Notes: generated from the sequence alone by a model not told the origin. Shown: positions 9,171-19,005, numbered from the stretch's first letter. The stretch: 64,000 bases of DNA from Myxococcales bacterium (GCA_016706225.1 JADJKB010000014.1:124001-188000); one strand, 5' to 3'. Program-made: numbers and translations.

Positions 9171-12100
9171 CTAGTACCGATACTGCCACAACAGGTCGAG
9201 GCCAGTGCCCACCGTGCCGACCTCGGTGCGCAGTGACCAGTTGCGCTGGAAGCGCCAATCCACGGTGCCGCTCACGTCGACCGGTTCGGTGTTGGTGGCG
9301 TCCTGCTGTTGCTCCAGACGGTTGCGGTAGGTGCCCTCGAACCAGACGCTCTCGCTCAGTCGCACGGCGGCGGTGTAGCTCGCCTTGTTCTCGTCGGTCC
9401 CGGTGCGAAGCTCCACGCTGCCGACGAGCGCGTCGGCGAACAGTGTGTTGAACGCCGTGGCGATCCCGCCCGCTGCGGCGGTCTCCCGCGTGCGCGCTCC
9501 GGAGGACTCGTCGCTGGCTCCACTCGATGAGCCTCCGAACAGCAGCGCCATGATTTCCGGCTCCGAGCGCGCCGGATCGCTGGTGAGCTTGAGTTTCGCG
9601 TCTCGGAGCGTGCCGCGCACATCCACGAACACGACCGTTCCATCCGGCGCGCGCCAGCTGGCGGTGGCAAACAGGTGGGGATCGCTCGGCTCCGGGGTGT
9701 CGAACACCACGCGGCCCGCGTCGATCACCCAGGTCTTGCCCCAGGACTGAAAACGCCCCCCGGGCTCGAGCTCGATGAACCCACCGACCGTCGTGTCCTT
9801 GCCCAGGTCGATCACCGGCTGCCCGATGAGCGGCAGGTTCAGATCGGCTCGAGTGATGCGCACGCCGCGCTGCAAGTTCACCACGAAGCGCCAGGGGAGC
9901 AGGGGCTCCGTGGAGGGAGTGCGGGGTTCCCGCAGGGCCTGCACCACCTCGATCGCCGGGTTGTCCGCCAGCTCGACGACCTCGCGTCCGGAAGCCTGGG
10001 GCAGCTTGGCCGTCAGGCTGGGGATGTTCACGGTCACGACCATGCGCTCATCTTCGCGCTCGATGCCGATGGTAGAGAAGCCGGTGGCTGTGGCCTGGGA
10101 CACGCCGTTGAATAACAGCGGGACCTCCGTCATGCTCAACGAGGCGTTGCCGCGCGCCAGGCGCAGGCGTTCGAAATAGAGGTTGGCCAGCGCCCGCACG
10201 TTGGGCGTCTCGGAGCGGGACCGGGCCAGCACGTCACGGATCTCGACGATTGAGTAGCGCCCGGAAGTACGGGCCGTTGCGTCGCAGGTCAGGTCTCGGA
10301 ACTCGATGCCGAGCGGCGCGATGTTGAGCACCCCGGACTTGAGCTTGGCCTTGCCATCGACGGTGACGTCGAACTCCTTGGTGGGTTTGCCCTTGGCGTC
10401 GCGCTGAGCCTCGAGCACGAGGCTCAGCTTGCCATCGACCTTGCCGGTGAGACGCGAGAACACGTCGCGCACGAACGGCGACACCACCACGGCGTCGTAG
10501 CCGCGAGACTCGGCTGACAAGAGCACCCGACGTTCTCGGTCGAGATCCGGTAGCGCCCCGCTCCAGTCCAGGCCAAAGCGCGCCTCCGCGCTCAGCTGCC
10601 CCTGACCGTCATCGAACTCGGCCTGGGCGCGCAGCTGGCGCCCATCGGAGCGCACGAGGATGGTGCCGCGTCCAACACTCACCCCGTCGACGCTCGCGCT
10701 GGAGACATCGACCTTGGCCGAGAGCTGCGGCGGTTCCTCGCGGGTCTGGCGCTGGACCGCGATACTGCCCCGGAGGTTGCCGTTGACCTTCGCCTCGGCG
10801 AGAGCCGGGACCACGCCGAGCGGTACGCCCTCGAGTGCCCAATGGGCGCCACCGGTCCAGCTGCCATCGACGATGCTGGCGTTGCCGCTGGCCATGAACT
10901 GGGCGACGCGGTGCTTCTCGACGAACGCGTCCACACTCGCCGCGAAACGACCGCTGGCGAGCTCGTACAGTCCGGCCGCGCGCAGGTCGACGGGCAGCGC
11001 GCGAGCACTGCCCGTGGCTTGCACGCTGTGGGCCTCGAAGTTCGCGCTCAGCTTCGGATCGCTGACGGAGCCAGACACGATCACCCGGGCGCCGGCCGAG
11101 CCGGTGATGGCGGTTGGACGCACCGGCTCGGGCAAGAGCGCGAACGGACGCTCGTGCAGAGTGAACATGGCCATCACGGGCGCCTCGAGCAGCTGGCTCA
11201 GCCAATCGCTGGGGTCTTCCAGGATCTTCTTCCAGTCGATCCGCGCCGTGCCGCTGGTGGTGATCAGCGCGCCTGCCGCGTCATACAGCTGCGTCGTTCC
11301 ACTGGCGTCGCCTTTGTCGCCGTTCACTCCGCCCGCCATCTGCAGCTCGACGCCGGTGAGCTCGGTGGGTTTGTCCCCCTTCTTCTCCGGGGCGCGCACG
11401 ATGGCGAGCTTGCGGGTGCCGGCGATCTCGACGCGCACGTTGGGCAGCTGTTGGGGCCCCAGGCGCTCGACCCGCAGTCGAGCGAAGGCGGTGCCTGCGA
11501 TCTTCTCGATGTGAGCCGACTCCGGCAAGACCCGCTGAAGGAGCGAGAGCTGCAGCTCACTCAGCTGAATTTCCCCGTCACCGGTCATGCCGAGCCACGA
11601 CTTCGGGTCGGCCGGATTCCCGTCGAGCTCACTCTGCCAAGTGGCGCCAAACCCGCCGACGTCCTCGACCACGCCGGAAGCGTTGCCCTCGATGTGCTCG
11701 CCGTCGAGCGTTGCGTTGACCGACAGCGACACGCCGCCGACCGACGCGATCGAGCCCTTGCCCAGCGCGATGCGCACGTGACCGTGGGACTCTCCCTTGC
11801 TCGCGATGATGTCGGTGTCCACGTTCAGGCGCCCGCCCAGGAGGCCTCGTGGCAAGCCCAGCGCCCGCGAGACCACGTCGAGATCGAGGCCTTCGCCCTT
11901 GGCCTTCAGCTCGACTCGCTCCTTCGAGATCCGCGCTCGACCGGTCAGCTCTCCGCCGGCGCCGGAGAGCTTGAGGTCGTTCACGACCACGTCCCGGGTG
12001 TCGAGATTGAGGGTGGAGATGCGGCCCCCGAGCGTGGCCCCATCCCGCTTCACCTGCAGGTCGAGGTTCTTGATGCTGGGTTTGCCCCTGGCGTCGAGCG

Positions 12101-13814
12101 TGGCGCTGGCCGTCACCTCGGGCCCGTAGTCGTCCCGCAAGTGCGCGGTCAGCGCCGGGCGCCGCACCGGGCCCTTGGCCTCGACGTCGACGCGGGCGAA
12201 GCTCTGCCCGCTGGCCACGAGCTCCTTACCCACGACCTTGGCGCTGATGTTGATCTTGTCGAGGTCGGTGAGCGGGCCTCTGGCTCGACCCGTCAGGTGA
12301 CCGTGCGCCAGCTGCACATCGCCCAGTGAGAACGCCGCGACGTCGCCGATCAAGGTCGAGTCGAGCTGGTTCTTCTCGATGTGGGCCTTCACCACAGCCT
12401 CGACGCGCCCCTTTGCCGGGGTCAGCTGACGGACGCGCGGCGCGCGCTCGATCTGGAAGGAGCGCGCGCGCGCCTCCAGGTCCAGCGCGCCGCTCGGGTG
12501 CACCGTGAACGCCACCTTCAGCGGCATGCCGGTCTCGTGCAGAGTCGCCTTGCCCTCGAAACCCTTCTCGTTCCAGGTCCCGTTCACGTCCATCGGCGGG
12601 ACCAATTGTCCCGAGAACGTGCTGGCGCCGGTGGTGCCGTTCACGTCGACGACGATCTGGCCGAGGCGATCCCAGACCGCGACCGAGGTATCGACGTCGA
12701 CCTTGGATTTTGGCGCCTGGGGCCAGATGGCGCGTATGTCGACGCCGCGACCCTCCACATCGAGGTCGACGCGAAAGGCCGGCGCGAATCGGATCGGACC
12801 GCTGGCGGTGAGGCGGGTGTCTTCGATTTCGAAGCGGGCGTTCGTCTGCAGCTCGGGCAGCGTGCCCGTGGCTTCGACGTGAGCCGAGACGGTCTGCGTG
12901 AGCGGCCAATCACTCAGCAGCGCCCGCACGTCCTCCGGCAAGGCACGCGGAATGTCGACGGTCGCCGCCACCCGAGGCCCTTTCACGTACACCGAACCCG
13001 CGAGGGGCAAGTTGCCGAAGTAACCATTGAACGAGCTCCACACCGCACCTGGCGCGCGGATGTGAAGCTCCCCGGTGCCTGTGGCGTCGGTTCCCGCGAG
13101 CCCGCGCACCGTCATGCCGTAGCGATGCACATCGATGGCCGCGCCCTTCGGCGTGGCAAGCACCGAGCCGCGCACACCGCCGAGCCCCACTTCGAGGATC
13201 GGGAGTCCCGCGACGGTGCCGCGCGCGTAGACCTTCCCGAGCTCGATCTGGGGCAGCCACACCCGCAGCGGGCGTGACGCTGACTTCGGCGCGGTGGGGG
13301 TCTTGGGTGCCGATTCGATCGGCGTGAGCGCGCGCGCCAGAGTGGGGATGCCTTGTTCGTCCGGCACGACCTGCACGTCCGCCCGATCGGCGCGAATGTT
13401 CCGGATGATGAGCGTCACGCGCTCCTTCGCCGTCAGGACCTCGCGAACGATGGGGATGACGTCGGCGCGCACTCGCACGTCGTTCAATGTCAAAACGACG
13501 CTGCCCGCCTCGTCTTTGACGATGACGTCGCTCAGCGTCGCGCCGCGCAGGCCGAGGTCCTCGATTTGCCCTGTCTTGACCTCGCCGTAGAACACACCGC
13601 TCAGGGAGCGCGACAAGAGCGTCGAAGCCACGCGCCGAGATGCGGGCAGGTTGACGTGCAAGATGGCGCCCGCGCCCAGGCTCGTTGCAAACACCGCCAA
13701 GAGAGCCAGCAAGCCGAAGGAGCGGCCGAGGAAACCGAGCACCCGGACTCGACGCCGCGGGACCGCCTCGACGGTATCCGGGACCGTGGGGGGAGGGGGC
13801 TCGGTCTTGTGCAT
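9171..13814 (-). CDS. tamB: TamB-like translocation/assembly module protein
   Basis: A 1547-residue protein with one N-terminal membrane anchor (about residues 27-52, VLGFLGRSFGLLALLAVF) followed by a very long repetitive beta-rich region. It ends in a TamB/DUF490-type C-terminus with the recognisable stretch FIELEPGGRFQSWGKTWVIDAGRVVFD (given in part) and the terminal LLWQYRY. TamB spans the periplasm and works with TamA in outer-membrane protein assembly or lipid transport. Here its ATG (13814-13812) shares one base with the stop of the upstream tamA gene, so the pair is translationally coupled. Length is near the family norm. The exact cargo is not deducible. Confidence 0.9.
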   Translation of the reverse strand: MHKTEPPPPTVPDTVEAVPRRRVRVLGFLGRSFGLLALLAVFATSLGAGAILHVNLPASRRVASTLLSRSLSGVFYGEVKTGQIEDLGLRGATLSDVIVKDEAGSVVLTLNDVRVRADVIPIVREVLTAKERVTLIIRNIRADRADVQVVPDEQGIPTLARALTPIESAPKTPTAPKSASRPLRVWLPQIELGKVYARGTVAGLPILEVGLGGVRGSVLATPKGAAIDVHRYGMTVRGLAGTDATGTGELHIRAPGAVWSSFNGYFGNLPLAGSVYVKGPRVAATVDIPRALPEDVRALLSDWPLTQTVSAHVEATGTLPELQTNARFEIEDTRLTASGPIRFAPAFRVDLDVEGRGVDIRAIWPQAPKSKVDVDTSVAVWDRLGQIVVDVNGTTGASTFSGQLVPPMDVNGTWNEKGFEGKATLHETGMPLKVAFTVHPSGALDLEARARSFQIERAPRVRQLTPAKGRVEAVVKAHIEKNQLDSTLIGDVAAFSLGDVQLAHGHLTGRARGPLTDLDKINISAKVVGKELVASGQSFARVDVEAKGPVRRPALTAHLRDDYGPEVTASATLDARGKPSIKNLDLQVKRDGATLGGRISTLNLDTRDVVVNDLKLSGAGGELTGRARISKERVELKAKGEGLDLDVVSRALGLPRGLLGGRLNVDTDIIASKGESHGHVRIALGKGSIASVGGVSLSVNATLDGEHIEGNASGVVEDVGGFGATWQSELDGNPADPKSWLGMTGDGEIQLSELQLSLLQRVLPESAHIEKIAGTAFARLRVERLGPQQLPNVRVEIAGTRKLAIVRAPEKKGDKPTELTGVELQMAGGVNGDKGDASGTTQLYDAAGALITTSGTARIDWKKILEDPSDWLSQLLEAPVMAMFTLHERPFALLPEPVRPTAITGSAGARVIVSGSVSDPKLSANFEAHSVQATGSARALPVDLRAAGLYELASGRFAASVDAFVEKHRVAQFMASGNASIVDGSWTGGAHWALEGVPLGVVPALAEAKVNGNLRGSIAVQRQTREEPPQLSAKVDVSSASVDGVSVGRGTILVRSDGRQLRAQAEFDDGQGQLSAEARFGLDWSGALPDLDRERRVLLSAESRGYDAVVVSPFVRDVFSRLTGKVDGKLSLVLEAQRDAKGKPTKEFDVTVDGKAKLKSGVLNIAPLGIEFRDLTCDATARTSGRYSIVEIRDVLARSRSETPNVRALANLYFERLRLARGNASLSMTEVPLLFNGVSQATATGFSTIGIEREDERMVVTVNIPSLTAKLPQASGREVVELADNPAIEVVQALREPRTPSTEPLLPWRFVVNLQRGVRITRADLNLPLIGQPVIDLGKDTTVGGFIELEPGGRFQSWGKTWVIDAGRVVFDTPEPSDPHLFATASWRAPDGTVVFVDVRGTLRDAKLKLTSDPARSEPEIMALLFGGSSSGASDESSGARTRETAAAGGIATAFNTLFADALVGSVELRTGTDENKASYTAAVRLSESVWFEGTYRNRLEQQQDATNTEPVDVSGTVDWRFQRNWSLRTEVGTVGTGLDLLWQYRY

Positions 13815-15913
13815 CAGAAGGATTCACCCAGGGCGATGTGAATCGCGATGGGCAGCCCGAACAGCGTGCCCGGATTGCCCTCCCGGCGCTCGAGATCTTG
13901 CTCACCGATCTTCTGCAGCCAGGGTGTGCGGTATCCGGCATCCACCCGGAGTGGCCCCACGGGCGTGCGGTATCTGAGCCCGAAACCCGGCGAAACGTGC
14001 GGAACGTTGAAGCGGATTTCACCCACGGAGCGTGTGACGTCGCTGGCATCGATGAAAGTCGAACCGAACAGCGGGCCGATGATGGGAAAGCGGACTTCCA
14101 TGGACGCTTCCCAAAGCGTGAGGCCACCGAGGGGGCGAATGCAAGCTGCCGGCAGCTGGTCGATGGGCTTGCCGCAGTCTTCGCCCGTTGGAACCAGGAA
14201 CCCGACCGGACCGTGAGGTCCGACCCCGCGGTACGGATATCCGCGGTTCGAGTTCGGTCCCCCGGAGTAGAACGCGCGGAACAAGAGTTTGTGCTGATCA
14301 CGAATCACCGCCGGGTTCGTCGGGTCGAGCTGGGCTTGAGCGTTCGTGAGGGTCTCGCCGTAGTTGCTCGGAAACAAAAAACCCGTCGAGAGTCGGGTTG
14401 CCAACGTGACATGGCGCGACAACGGCAAGAAACCTCTGAGGTCGGGGCGCAGGCGCAGGTCGCTGACCGTGCCGCTGAACACGTAGCCTGCGACCTGGAA
14501 CGAGTTCGACAGATAGAAGCCCTCGTGGGGCTCGATGCGGTCGTCTCTGAAGTCGAGGATGGCGTACAGCTCCGGGAACGACACCCGCACGGCCTGGAGC
14601 CCGTCGGGCACGTTGCCCTGATAGGTGAACGGGAAGTTCGCCTGCCAGTTGTACGAGGGTGTCACGAACAGGTGGTGACCGAAGAAAGCGCGCTCGACGC
14701 CTGTGGTGGCCTTGACCTCGTGATAACCGATTACCCGCTCGCGCTCCGGGTCGGCACCGTCGGGCAGCGGATACAGGAGCGGGTAGATGCTGTAGTCGCT
14801 CGACACGAAGCCGGTGGTTCGACCTTCGACGAACGACGGCTGTCGGAGCTCCGCGTGCAGGCGGTTTTCCGGCAAAAGGCGCGTCGGTGAGTCGAAGCGG
14901 CCGATGCGGGTGGGGAAGTAGGTCACACCCGGACGAGCTTCGATGTTGAAGCGGCGCATGCCGCCGATGAAGTTGCGATGCTCCCAGCCGACCCGAAAAT
15001 GGTTGGAGAGACGCAGCACGTCGAAGCGCGCGCCGCCGCCCATGCGCAGAGTCCTGAGCGACGACTCTTGCACGACGACATTGACGGGGACCACTCCGCC
15101 CGCGGACTTCGTCTTGTCCTGTCCGACCTCGACGCTGGCGAAGACACCCAACGCTTGCAGCGCCTCCTGTGCGTCGAGCAGATCCTTGCGCGAGTAGCGC
15201 GCGCCCTCTTCGATGCCGAGGACTGCCCGGACCTTGTCCTCGGGGATGGACACCAATCCGATGATGCGCACGCTTCCGTAACGAGCGACGGGTCCCTGGA
15301 CCACCTCGAAGGCGACGTCCGCGAGGTGCGTGGCGAGATCGACCTTCGCCGCATGTTTGACCTTCGCAAAAGCGTAGCCGGCATCCCCGAGCACTCCGGC
15401 GATGGCCTTGCCGTTCGCCTCGAATTCGTCTTCGTCGAACGGCTCGCCCGGGTCGAGGGTGATGGCGCGGAGCGCGCGCGCCGCGACCTCGTGGGGCAGC
15501 GTTGCGAGGCCGCTCAGGTCGGAGCGGCGCACGCGGACGAGCGGCCCCTCGTCCACCGCGATCTCGACCCGGACGTGCCGGGCGTCGACGCGCACGATGC
15601 GCGCCGCCCGGACCTTGGCTTCGTAGAAGCCCTTGCGGCGGTAGTACCGCTCGACGCGCTCCAGATCCCGGGCGAGCACCGTGTCGTCGAAGATTTCGTA
15701 GTCGTAGAGCAGCCCCTCGAACGACTTGGGGAACGGTGGCGGTCGTGTCGCGAGGCGCTCCTCCACCGCTGGAGCATCGAGGGCACTCGTCCCCACGATC
15801 TCGACGTCGGCGACCAGGTCGCGGCCGGGCGGGATGCCCTTCTTGATACAGCCGACCAGCGTCGTCGAAAGCGCGAGCAAACAAGCCAGCGCGCCTACGC
15901 GCCAGCGTGTCAT
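13814..15913 (-). CDS. tamA: Omp85/BamA-family outer-membrane protein (TamA-like) with a lipobox
   Basis: A 699-residue Omp85 protein. POTRA-type repeats occupy about residues 35-320 (VADVEIVGTSALDAPAVEERL, YGSVRIIGLVSIPEDKVRAVLGI, given in part). A 16-strand-barrel type C-terminal half follows with GPNSNRGYPYRGVGP, the (V/I)RGY-like element of the family, and it ends with a barrel-closing strand finishing in F. The partner tamB follows immediately. Unusually, the N-terminus ends in STTLVGC, a good lipobox, so the mature protein may be lipid-anchored as well as barrel-inserted. TamA is preferred over BamA because of the linked tamB. BamA proper would normally sit near the lipid A or skp genes. 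Confidence 0.88.
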   Translation of the reverse strand: MTRWRVGALACLLALSTTLVGCIKKGIPPGRDLVADVEIVGTSALDAPAVEERLATRPPPFPKSFEGLLYDYEIFDDTVLARDLERVERYYRRKGFYEAKVRAARIVRVDARHVRVEIAVDEGPLVRVRRSDLSGLATLPHEVAARALRAITLDPGEPFDEDEFEANGKAIAGVLGDAGYAFAKVKHAAKVDLATHLADVAFEVVQGPVARYGSVRIIGLVSIPEDKVRAVLGIEEGARYSRKDLLDAQEALQALGVFASVEVGQDKTKSAGGVVPVNVVVQESSLRTLRMGGGARFDVLRLSNHFRVGWEHRNFIGGMRRFNIEARPGVTYFPTRIGRFDSPTRLLPENRLHAELRQPSFVEGRTTGFVSSDYSIYPLLYPLPDGADPERERVIGYHEVKATTGVERAFFGHHLFVTPSYNWQANFPFTYQGNVPDGLQAVRVSFPELYAILDFRDDRIEPHEGFYLSNSFQVAGYVFSGTVSDLRLRPDLRGFLPLSRHVTLATRLSTGFLFPSNYGETLTNAQAQLDPTNPAVIRDQHKLLFRAFYSGGPNSNRGYPYRGVGPHGPVGFLVPTGEDCGKPIDQLPAACIRPLGGLTLWEASMEVRFPIIGPLFGSTFIDASDVTRSVGEIRFNVPHVSPGFGLRYRTPVGPLRVDAGYRTPWLQKIGEQDLERREGNPGTLFGLPIAIHIALGESF

Positions 15914-15939
15914 CTACTCACTCCACGTGGGAAGCCCCG

Positions 15940-16659
15940 TCACTTCTTCTTCGTGGGCTCTTTGGGCGGGTCCATGCCGGGCAGGAAGGCGAGCTCCGCC
16001 GGCTTCTCCAGGTACTTGATCTCTTCAAAGGTCAGGATGCCCATGATCGGGTCGGCTTCCGTGCCCGTCGTGGCTCGGGTGAAGGTCGTCGAGTAGTCGC
16101 CCTTCACGGTGACCTTCGCGCCCTTGTTCGGGATCGGGTTCGGGATCTTGATGCCCCAGAAGGTGTCGCTCTTCTCGGCGTCTTCCTTCTTTTCGAACTC
16201 CTTCACGGCGTCGTAGAGCTGCGCGAAGTTCGAGGCCCAGCCCATCACCTTGATGCACTCGCTCTCGGGCGCATCCTTCGTCTCACACAGCCAGAACGCT
16301 GGCACCGGCGCGTTGCAACCCTCGGGATCTGCCTTGCCACCTTTGTGTACCGCGCAGGCGGGCGCGTCGGGCAAGTTCGTCTTGCTGATGTAGCCGGTTA
16401 CGCTGAGCTTCTTGCCGGCGACTTCCTTGTGGTGGGTGCGGCTACGCATGTAGTAGCTGACGCCCCACACGGTGTAGGCGTCGCCCGCCTTGACCGGCTT
16501 CCCCGGCACGTTCGGGACGGCGGGCAGGCTGGCTTTCCCTCCGCTCGACGCTCCGCGCGGCTGGTAAGCTTCTTCATCCTTGCTCGGGCCACAGCTCACC
16601 ACTCCGGCGGAGAGCACTGCGAGGGCGAGCGAGGCGGAGATTCGGCGAGCGGTCAACAT
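15940..16659 (-). CDS. Putative lipoprotein, function unknown
   Basis: From the ATG at 16659 (GGGAGG ribosome-binding site 5 bases upstream) the product is 239 residues. The signal sequence ends in a lipobox (AGVVSC), followed by a short Gly/Ser/Pro linker. The core contains AYTVWGVSYYMRSRTHHKEV and then GKKLSVTGYISKTN, which read like an OB-fold tRNA-anti-like (nucleic-acid-binding-fold) domain of the kind found in myxobacterial lipoproteins. Four cysteines in the middle (PACAVHKG, EGCNAP, WLCETK, SECIKV) could pair. The gene lies 26 bp upstream of tamA on the same strand and could head the tamA-tamB unit. An open frame continues upstream of 16659 without stops, but it has no start context. 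Function not recognised. Confidence 0.75.
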   Translation of the reverse strand: MLTARRISASLALAVLSAGVVSCGPSKDEEAYQPRGASSGGKASLPAVPNVPGKPVKAGDAYTVWGVSYYMRSRTHHKEVAGKKLSVTGYISKTNLPDAPACAVHKGGKADPEGCNAPVPAFWLCETKDAPESECIKVMGWASNFAQLYDAVKEFEKKEDAEKSDTFWGIKIPNPIPNKGAKVTVKGDYSTTFTRATTGTEADPIMGILTFEEIKYLEKPAELAFLPGMDPPKEPTKKK

Positions 16660-16977
16660 GGGGCCTCCCTGAACGGAATGATTTCGCATGGCTATCATGC
16701 GGCCGGGCGCCGCCACAAGGCCGCTGCGGGGGTCTGGGTCGAAGCGGGACCGCTTTTTGGCTGCCGAACCCCGCAAGCGGCCGGACTCGGCGGTTTTTTC
16801 CGCCTCTCCTTTGGGACGCGAGCCGCCCACTTCGCGTCTGGCCTCGAGCGTCGTGGGCCCCGCAGATGCTGGGCCTACGGGCCGAAATCCTGGCCCTCGA
16901 AGCGCCGGGCAGAGGCGGGGAGCGGCGGGGCGCGTGGGGCTACCGGTCGTGCGCCGGCCCGCTGCTAAGCTGCACTC
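16660..16977. promoter_or_regulatory. Divergent intergenic region with two terminator-like hairpins (+ strand)
   Basis: This 318-bp gap separates two divergent genes and holds no convincing gene. On the + strand AGCGG-GA-CCGCT is followed by TTTT (16743-16758). A second structure, GCCGA...TCGGC with an inner CCGC/GCGG, is followed by GG and six T (16763-16799). T-runs are rare in this DNA. They could end a short + strand leader or small RNA, or act as an attenuator for the phosphatase gene downstream. Confidence 0.35.
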
Positions 16978-17676
16978 GTGCCTCGATCGATCATCGTGGG
17001 GGACGTCCACGGTTGTCGCGACGAGCTTTCGGAGCTGCTCGCAAAGATGAGCTTCGGCAGCGGTGATGCCTTGTTCTCCGTTGGTGATCTGGTCGCGCGC
17101 GGCCCGGATGGAGCCGGGGTTCTGGAGCTCGTTGCCAGCGTCGGCGGACGCGCGGTGCAAGGCAACCACGAGCGCCGGCTGCTCGAGGCGCGAGCCGCGC
17201 GCGACGGCGGGGAGCCCGGTCGACGGCTGGGAGCGTCCCACACGCACCTGCTCGAGACGCTCGCCCCACATCACTGGCAGATGCTCGAGGCGCTGCCACT
17301 CTGGCTCGACTTGTCGGAGCACGAGCTCCGCATCGTTCACGCCGGCCTTGTCCCCGGCATGGCCATGGAGCTTCAGGACCCCTGGGTGCTCACGCACATT
17401 CGTACCCTCGACGCCGACGGAGCACCGAGCGACAAGCGCGGCGCGACGCTGTGGGGTGAACGATACCTCGAGGGGCCTCACGTCGTGTTTGGGCACAACG
17501 CCGTGGATGGACTTCAGCTGCACGCCCGAGCAACCGGCCTCGACACGGGCTGCGTCTATGGCAACCGCCTGACCGCGCTGGTGCTCGCTGCCGGCGCCCG
17601 CGTGCCGCCCGAGGGCGAACGCCCCGACGTGATGGTGTCGGTGCGCGCGCGGCGACAATACGTGGACCTGCGCTGA
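16978..17676 (+). CDS. Calcineurin-like metallophosphatase (ApaH/PrpE-type)
   Basis: A 232-residue protein with the full PPP-family metallophosphatase signature: GDVHG (residues 8-12), GDLVARGPD (GDxVxRGP), GNHE, HAG in RIVHAGLV and GHN in VFGHNA. These residues hold two metals in bacterial Ser/Thr phosphatases and in diadenosine-tetraphosphate hydrolases. The length fits the small bacterial group that includes PrpE and ApaH. Sequence alone cannot decide between protein and dinucleotide substrates, but a phosphatase opposing the many Ser/Thr kinases of such a genome is plausible. The start is GTG at 16978 with a weak ribosome-binding site. There is no operon partner. Confidence 0.88.
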   Translation: MPRSIIVGDVHGCRDELSELLAKMSFGSGDALFSVGDLVARGPDGAGVLELVASVGGRAVQGNHERRLLEARAARDGGEPGRRLGASHTHLLETLAPHHWQMLEALPLWLDLSEHELRIVHAGLVPGMAMELQDPWVLTHIRTLDADGAPSDKRGATLWGERYLEGPHVVFGHNAVDGLQLHARATGLDTGCVYGNRLTALVLAAGARVPPEGERPDVMVSVRARRQYVDLR

Positions 17677-17760
17677 AGGGGCGCGAACCGCTGCCAGCGC
17701 CGGGTCCGAGCGCGCTGGGCGCGCCCCGGAGTGAGCGTACTTGCGCTAAGCTGCGGGGTC

Positions 17761-18975
17761 GTGACGTGGCTGCGCCCCCGGGTCGGAGTGATCGCGCTCA
17801 GCGGTGGCGGGGCGCTGCTGCTCGGCAGCTGCCTCGGGATCGGCGCCTCCTCGTCCGAACCCGTCACCAAGAAGGACGCGGGAACGGGGGTCGACGCCGC
17901 GGGGCTCGCTGACGGCGCCTGGGCCTGCTCCCCCAAGTCTTGTCAGCAGCTCGGCGCCGACTGCGGTGACACGAGCGACGGCTGCGGAACCATCGTGGCT
18001 TGTGGCAGCTGCCCGAGCGGCGAGACGTGTGGCGCCGGTGGCCCCAATCATTGCGGAGTGGGCAGCTGCACACCGACCACGTGCGCAGCGACGGGGGCCG
18101 AGTGTGGTTTGATCGGCGACGGCTGCGGCAGCTCGCTCAGCTGCGGGAGCTGCTCGGCGCCGAAGACCTGCAGTGGCGCCGGCCAGGCCAACCACTGCGG
18201 TTGCACACCCACGACCTGCGCCGCCGAAGGCAAGGACTGCGGGACGCTGTCCGACGGCTGCGGCGGCACGCTCGATTGCGGGAGCTGTTCGGCGGGCAAG
18301 AAGTGCGGAGCGAACCAGCAGTCAAACGTGTGTGGTTGTGAACCCACGACATGCGCCGCGGAAGCGAAGAACTGCGGAAGCATCCCGGATGGGTGCGGTG
18401 GGACACTCAGCTGCGGCAGCTGCGCGGCACCCAAGACCTGCGGCGGGCTCGGGGTGGCGAACGTGTGTGCGTGCAGCCCGGCCAACTGCCCGCCGATCTA
18501 TGCGAACAGCTTCGAGGCACCGGCCGACTTCCCGACCGGTTGGGTGGTCTGGCAGAACTGCCCCACCGACACCACCTGGTCCGCGGTTCGCGACGTCTAT
18601 CCGGCGCCGAACGGTGGCGGCTCGAACCTACGCTTCCACACGACCGGCTTCGTTTCGAGCTGCCAGTATCCGGGTCTCTACGCCCAGAGCCCCGCCATCG
18701 CGGCTCTTCCGGGGCGCACTTATCGTGTGCTCGGTACGAGTCGCAACGCGGCCAGCATCGGTGCGACCGGCGTGTTGTTCTTCGACTCCGCAGATCAGCA
18801 GGTCGGGGCAGGGCAGGTCGCGTGGTCGTCGGACGCCTGGCAGTACAACGACGATCCCGTGTTGGTAGCCACCTCGCCGCCGAACACCAAGACCCTGCGC
18901 GTGAGGCTGGCTCTGCAGACTCCGTCGGAGTTCGCCGATTTCGATCTGCTCGAGGTGTACCTGGAGCCGCTGTGA
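17761..18975 (+). CDS. Cys-rich repeat lipoprotein
   Basis: Read from GTG 17761 the product is 404 residues; an earlier GTG at 17731 is possible. The signal ends ALLLGSC, a lipobox. Five repeats of about 33-37 residues follow (residues about 55-235), each built on CxPTTCAAxGxxCG, SDGCGGTLxCGSC and AGKKCG, a cysteine pattern frequent in myxobacterial surface lipoproteins. The C-terminal 160 residues (YANSFEAPADFPTGWVVWQ onward) look like a beta-sandwich carbohydrate-binding type module. It is probably exposed at the cell surface. Ligand unknown. It ends 53 bp before a convergent gene. Confidence 0.78.
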   Translation: MTWLRPRVGVIALSGGGALLLGSCLGIGASSSEPVTKKDAGTGVDAAGLADGAWACSPKSCQQLGADCGDTSDGCGTIVACGSCPSGETCGAGGPNHCGVGSCTPTTCAATGAECGLIGDGCGSSLSCGSCSAPKTCSGAGQANHCGCTPTTCAAEGKDCGTLSDGCGGTLDCGSCSAGKKCGANQQSNVCGCEPTTCAAEAKNCGSIPDGCGGTLSCGSCAAPKTCGGLGVANVCACSPANCPPIYANSFEAPADFPTGWVVWQNCPTDTTWSAVRDVYPAPNGGGSNLRFHTTGFVSSCQYPGLYAQSPAIAALPGRTYRVLGTSRNAASIGATGVLFFDSADQQVGAGQVAWSSDAWQYNDDPVLVATSPPNTKTLRVRLALQTPSEFADFDLLEVYLEPL

Positions 18976-18982
18976 ACGCCCC

Positions 18983-19005
18983 GCCGATCGAGCCCATGGA
19001 TCGGC
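18983..19005. terminator. Candidate bidirectional terminator hairpin between convergent genes
   Basis: GCCGATC and GATCGGC form a perfect 7-bp stem with a 9-base loop, located between the stop codons at 18975 (+) and 19028 (-). No T-run follows on either side, so intrinsic termination would be weak. Confidence 0.35.

Noticed and set aside
16660..17658. Upstream extension of the lipoprotein frame at 15940-16659 through the phosphatase gene
   Set aside because: The frame is open only by composition. The real start at 16659 has a GGGAGG site and a signal peptide, and the other strand encodes an obvious phosphatase.
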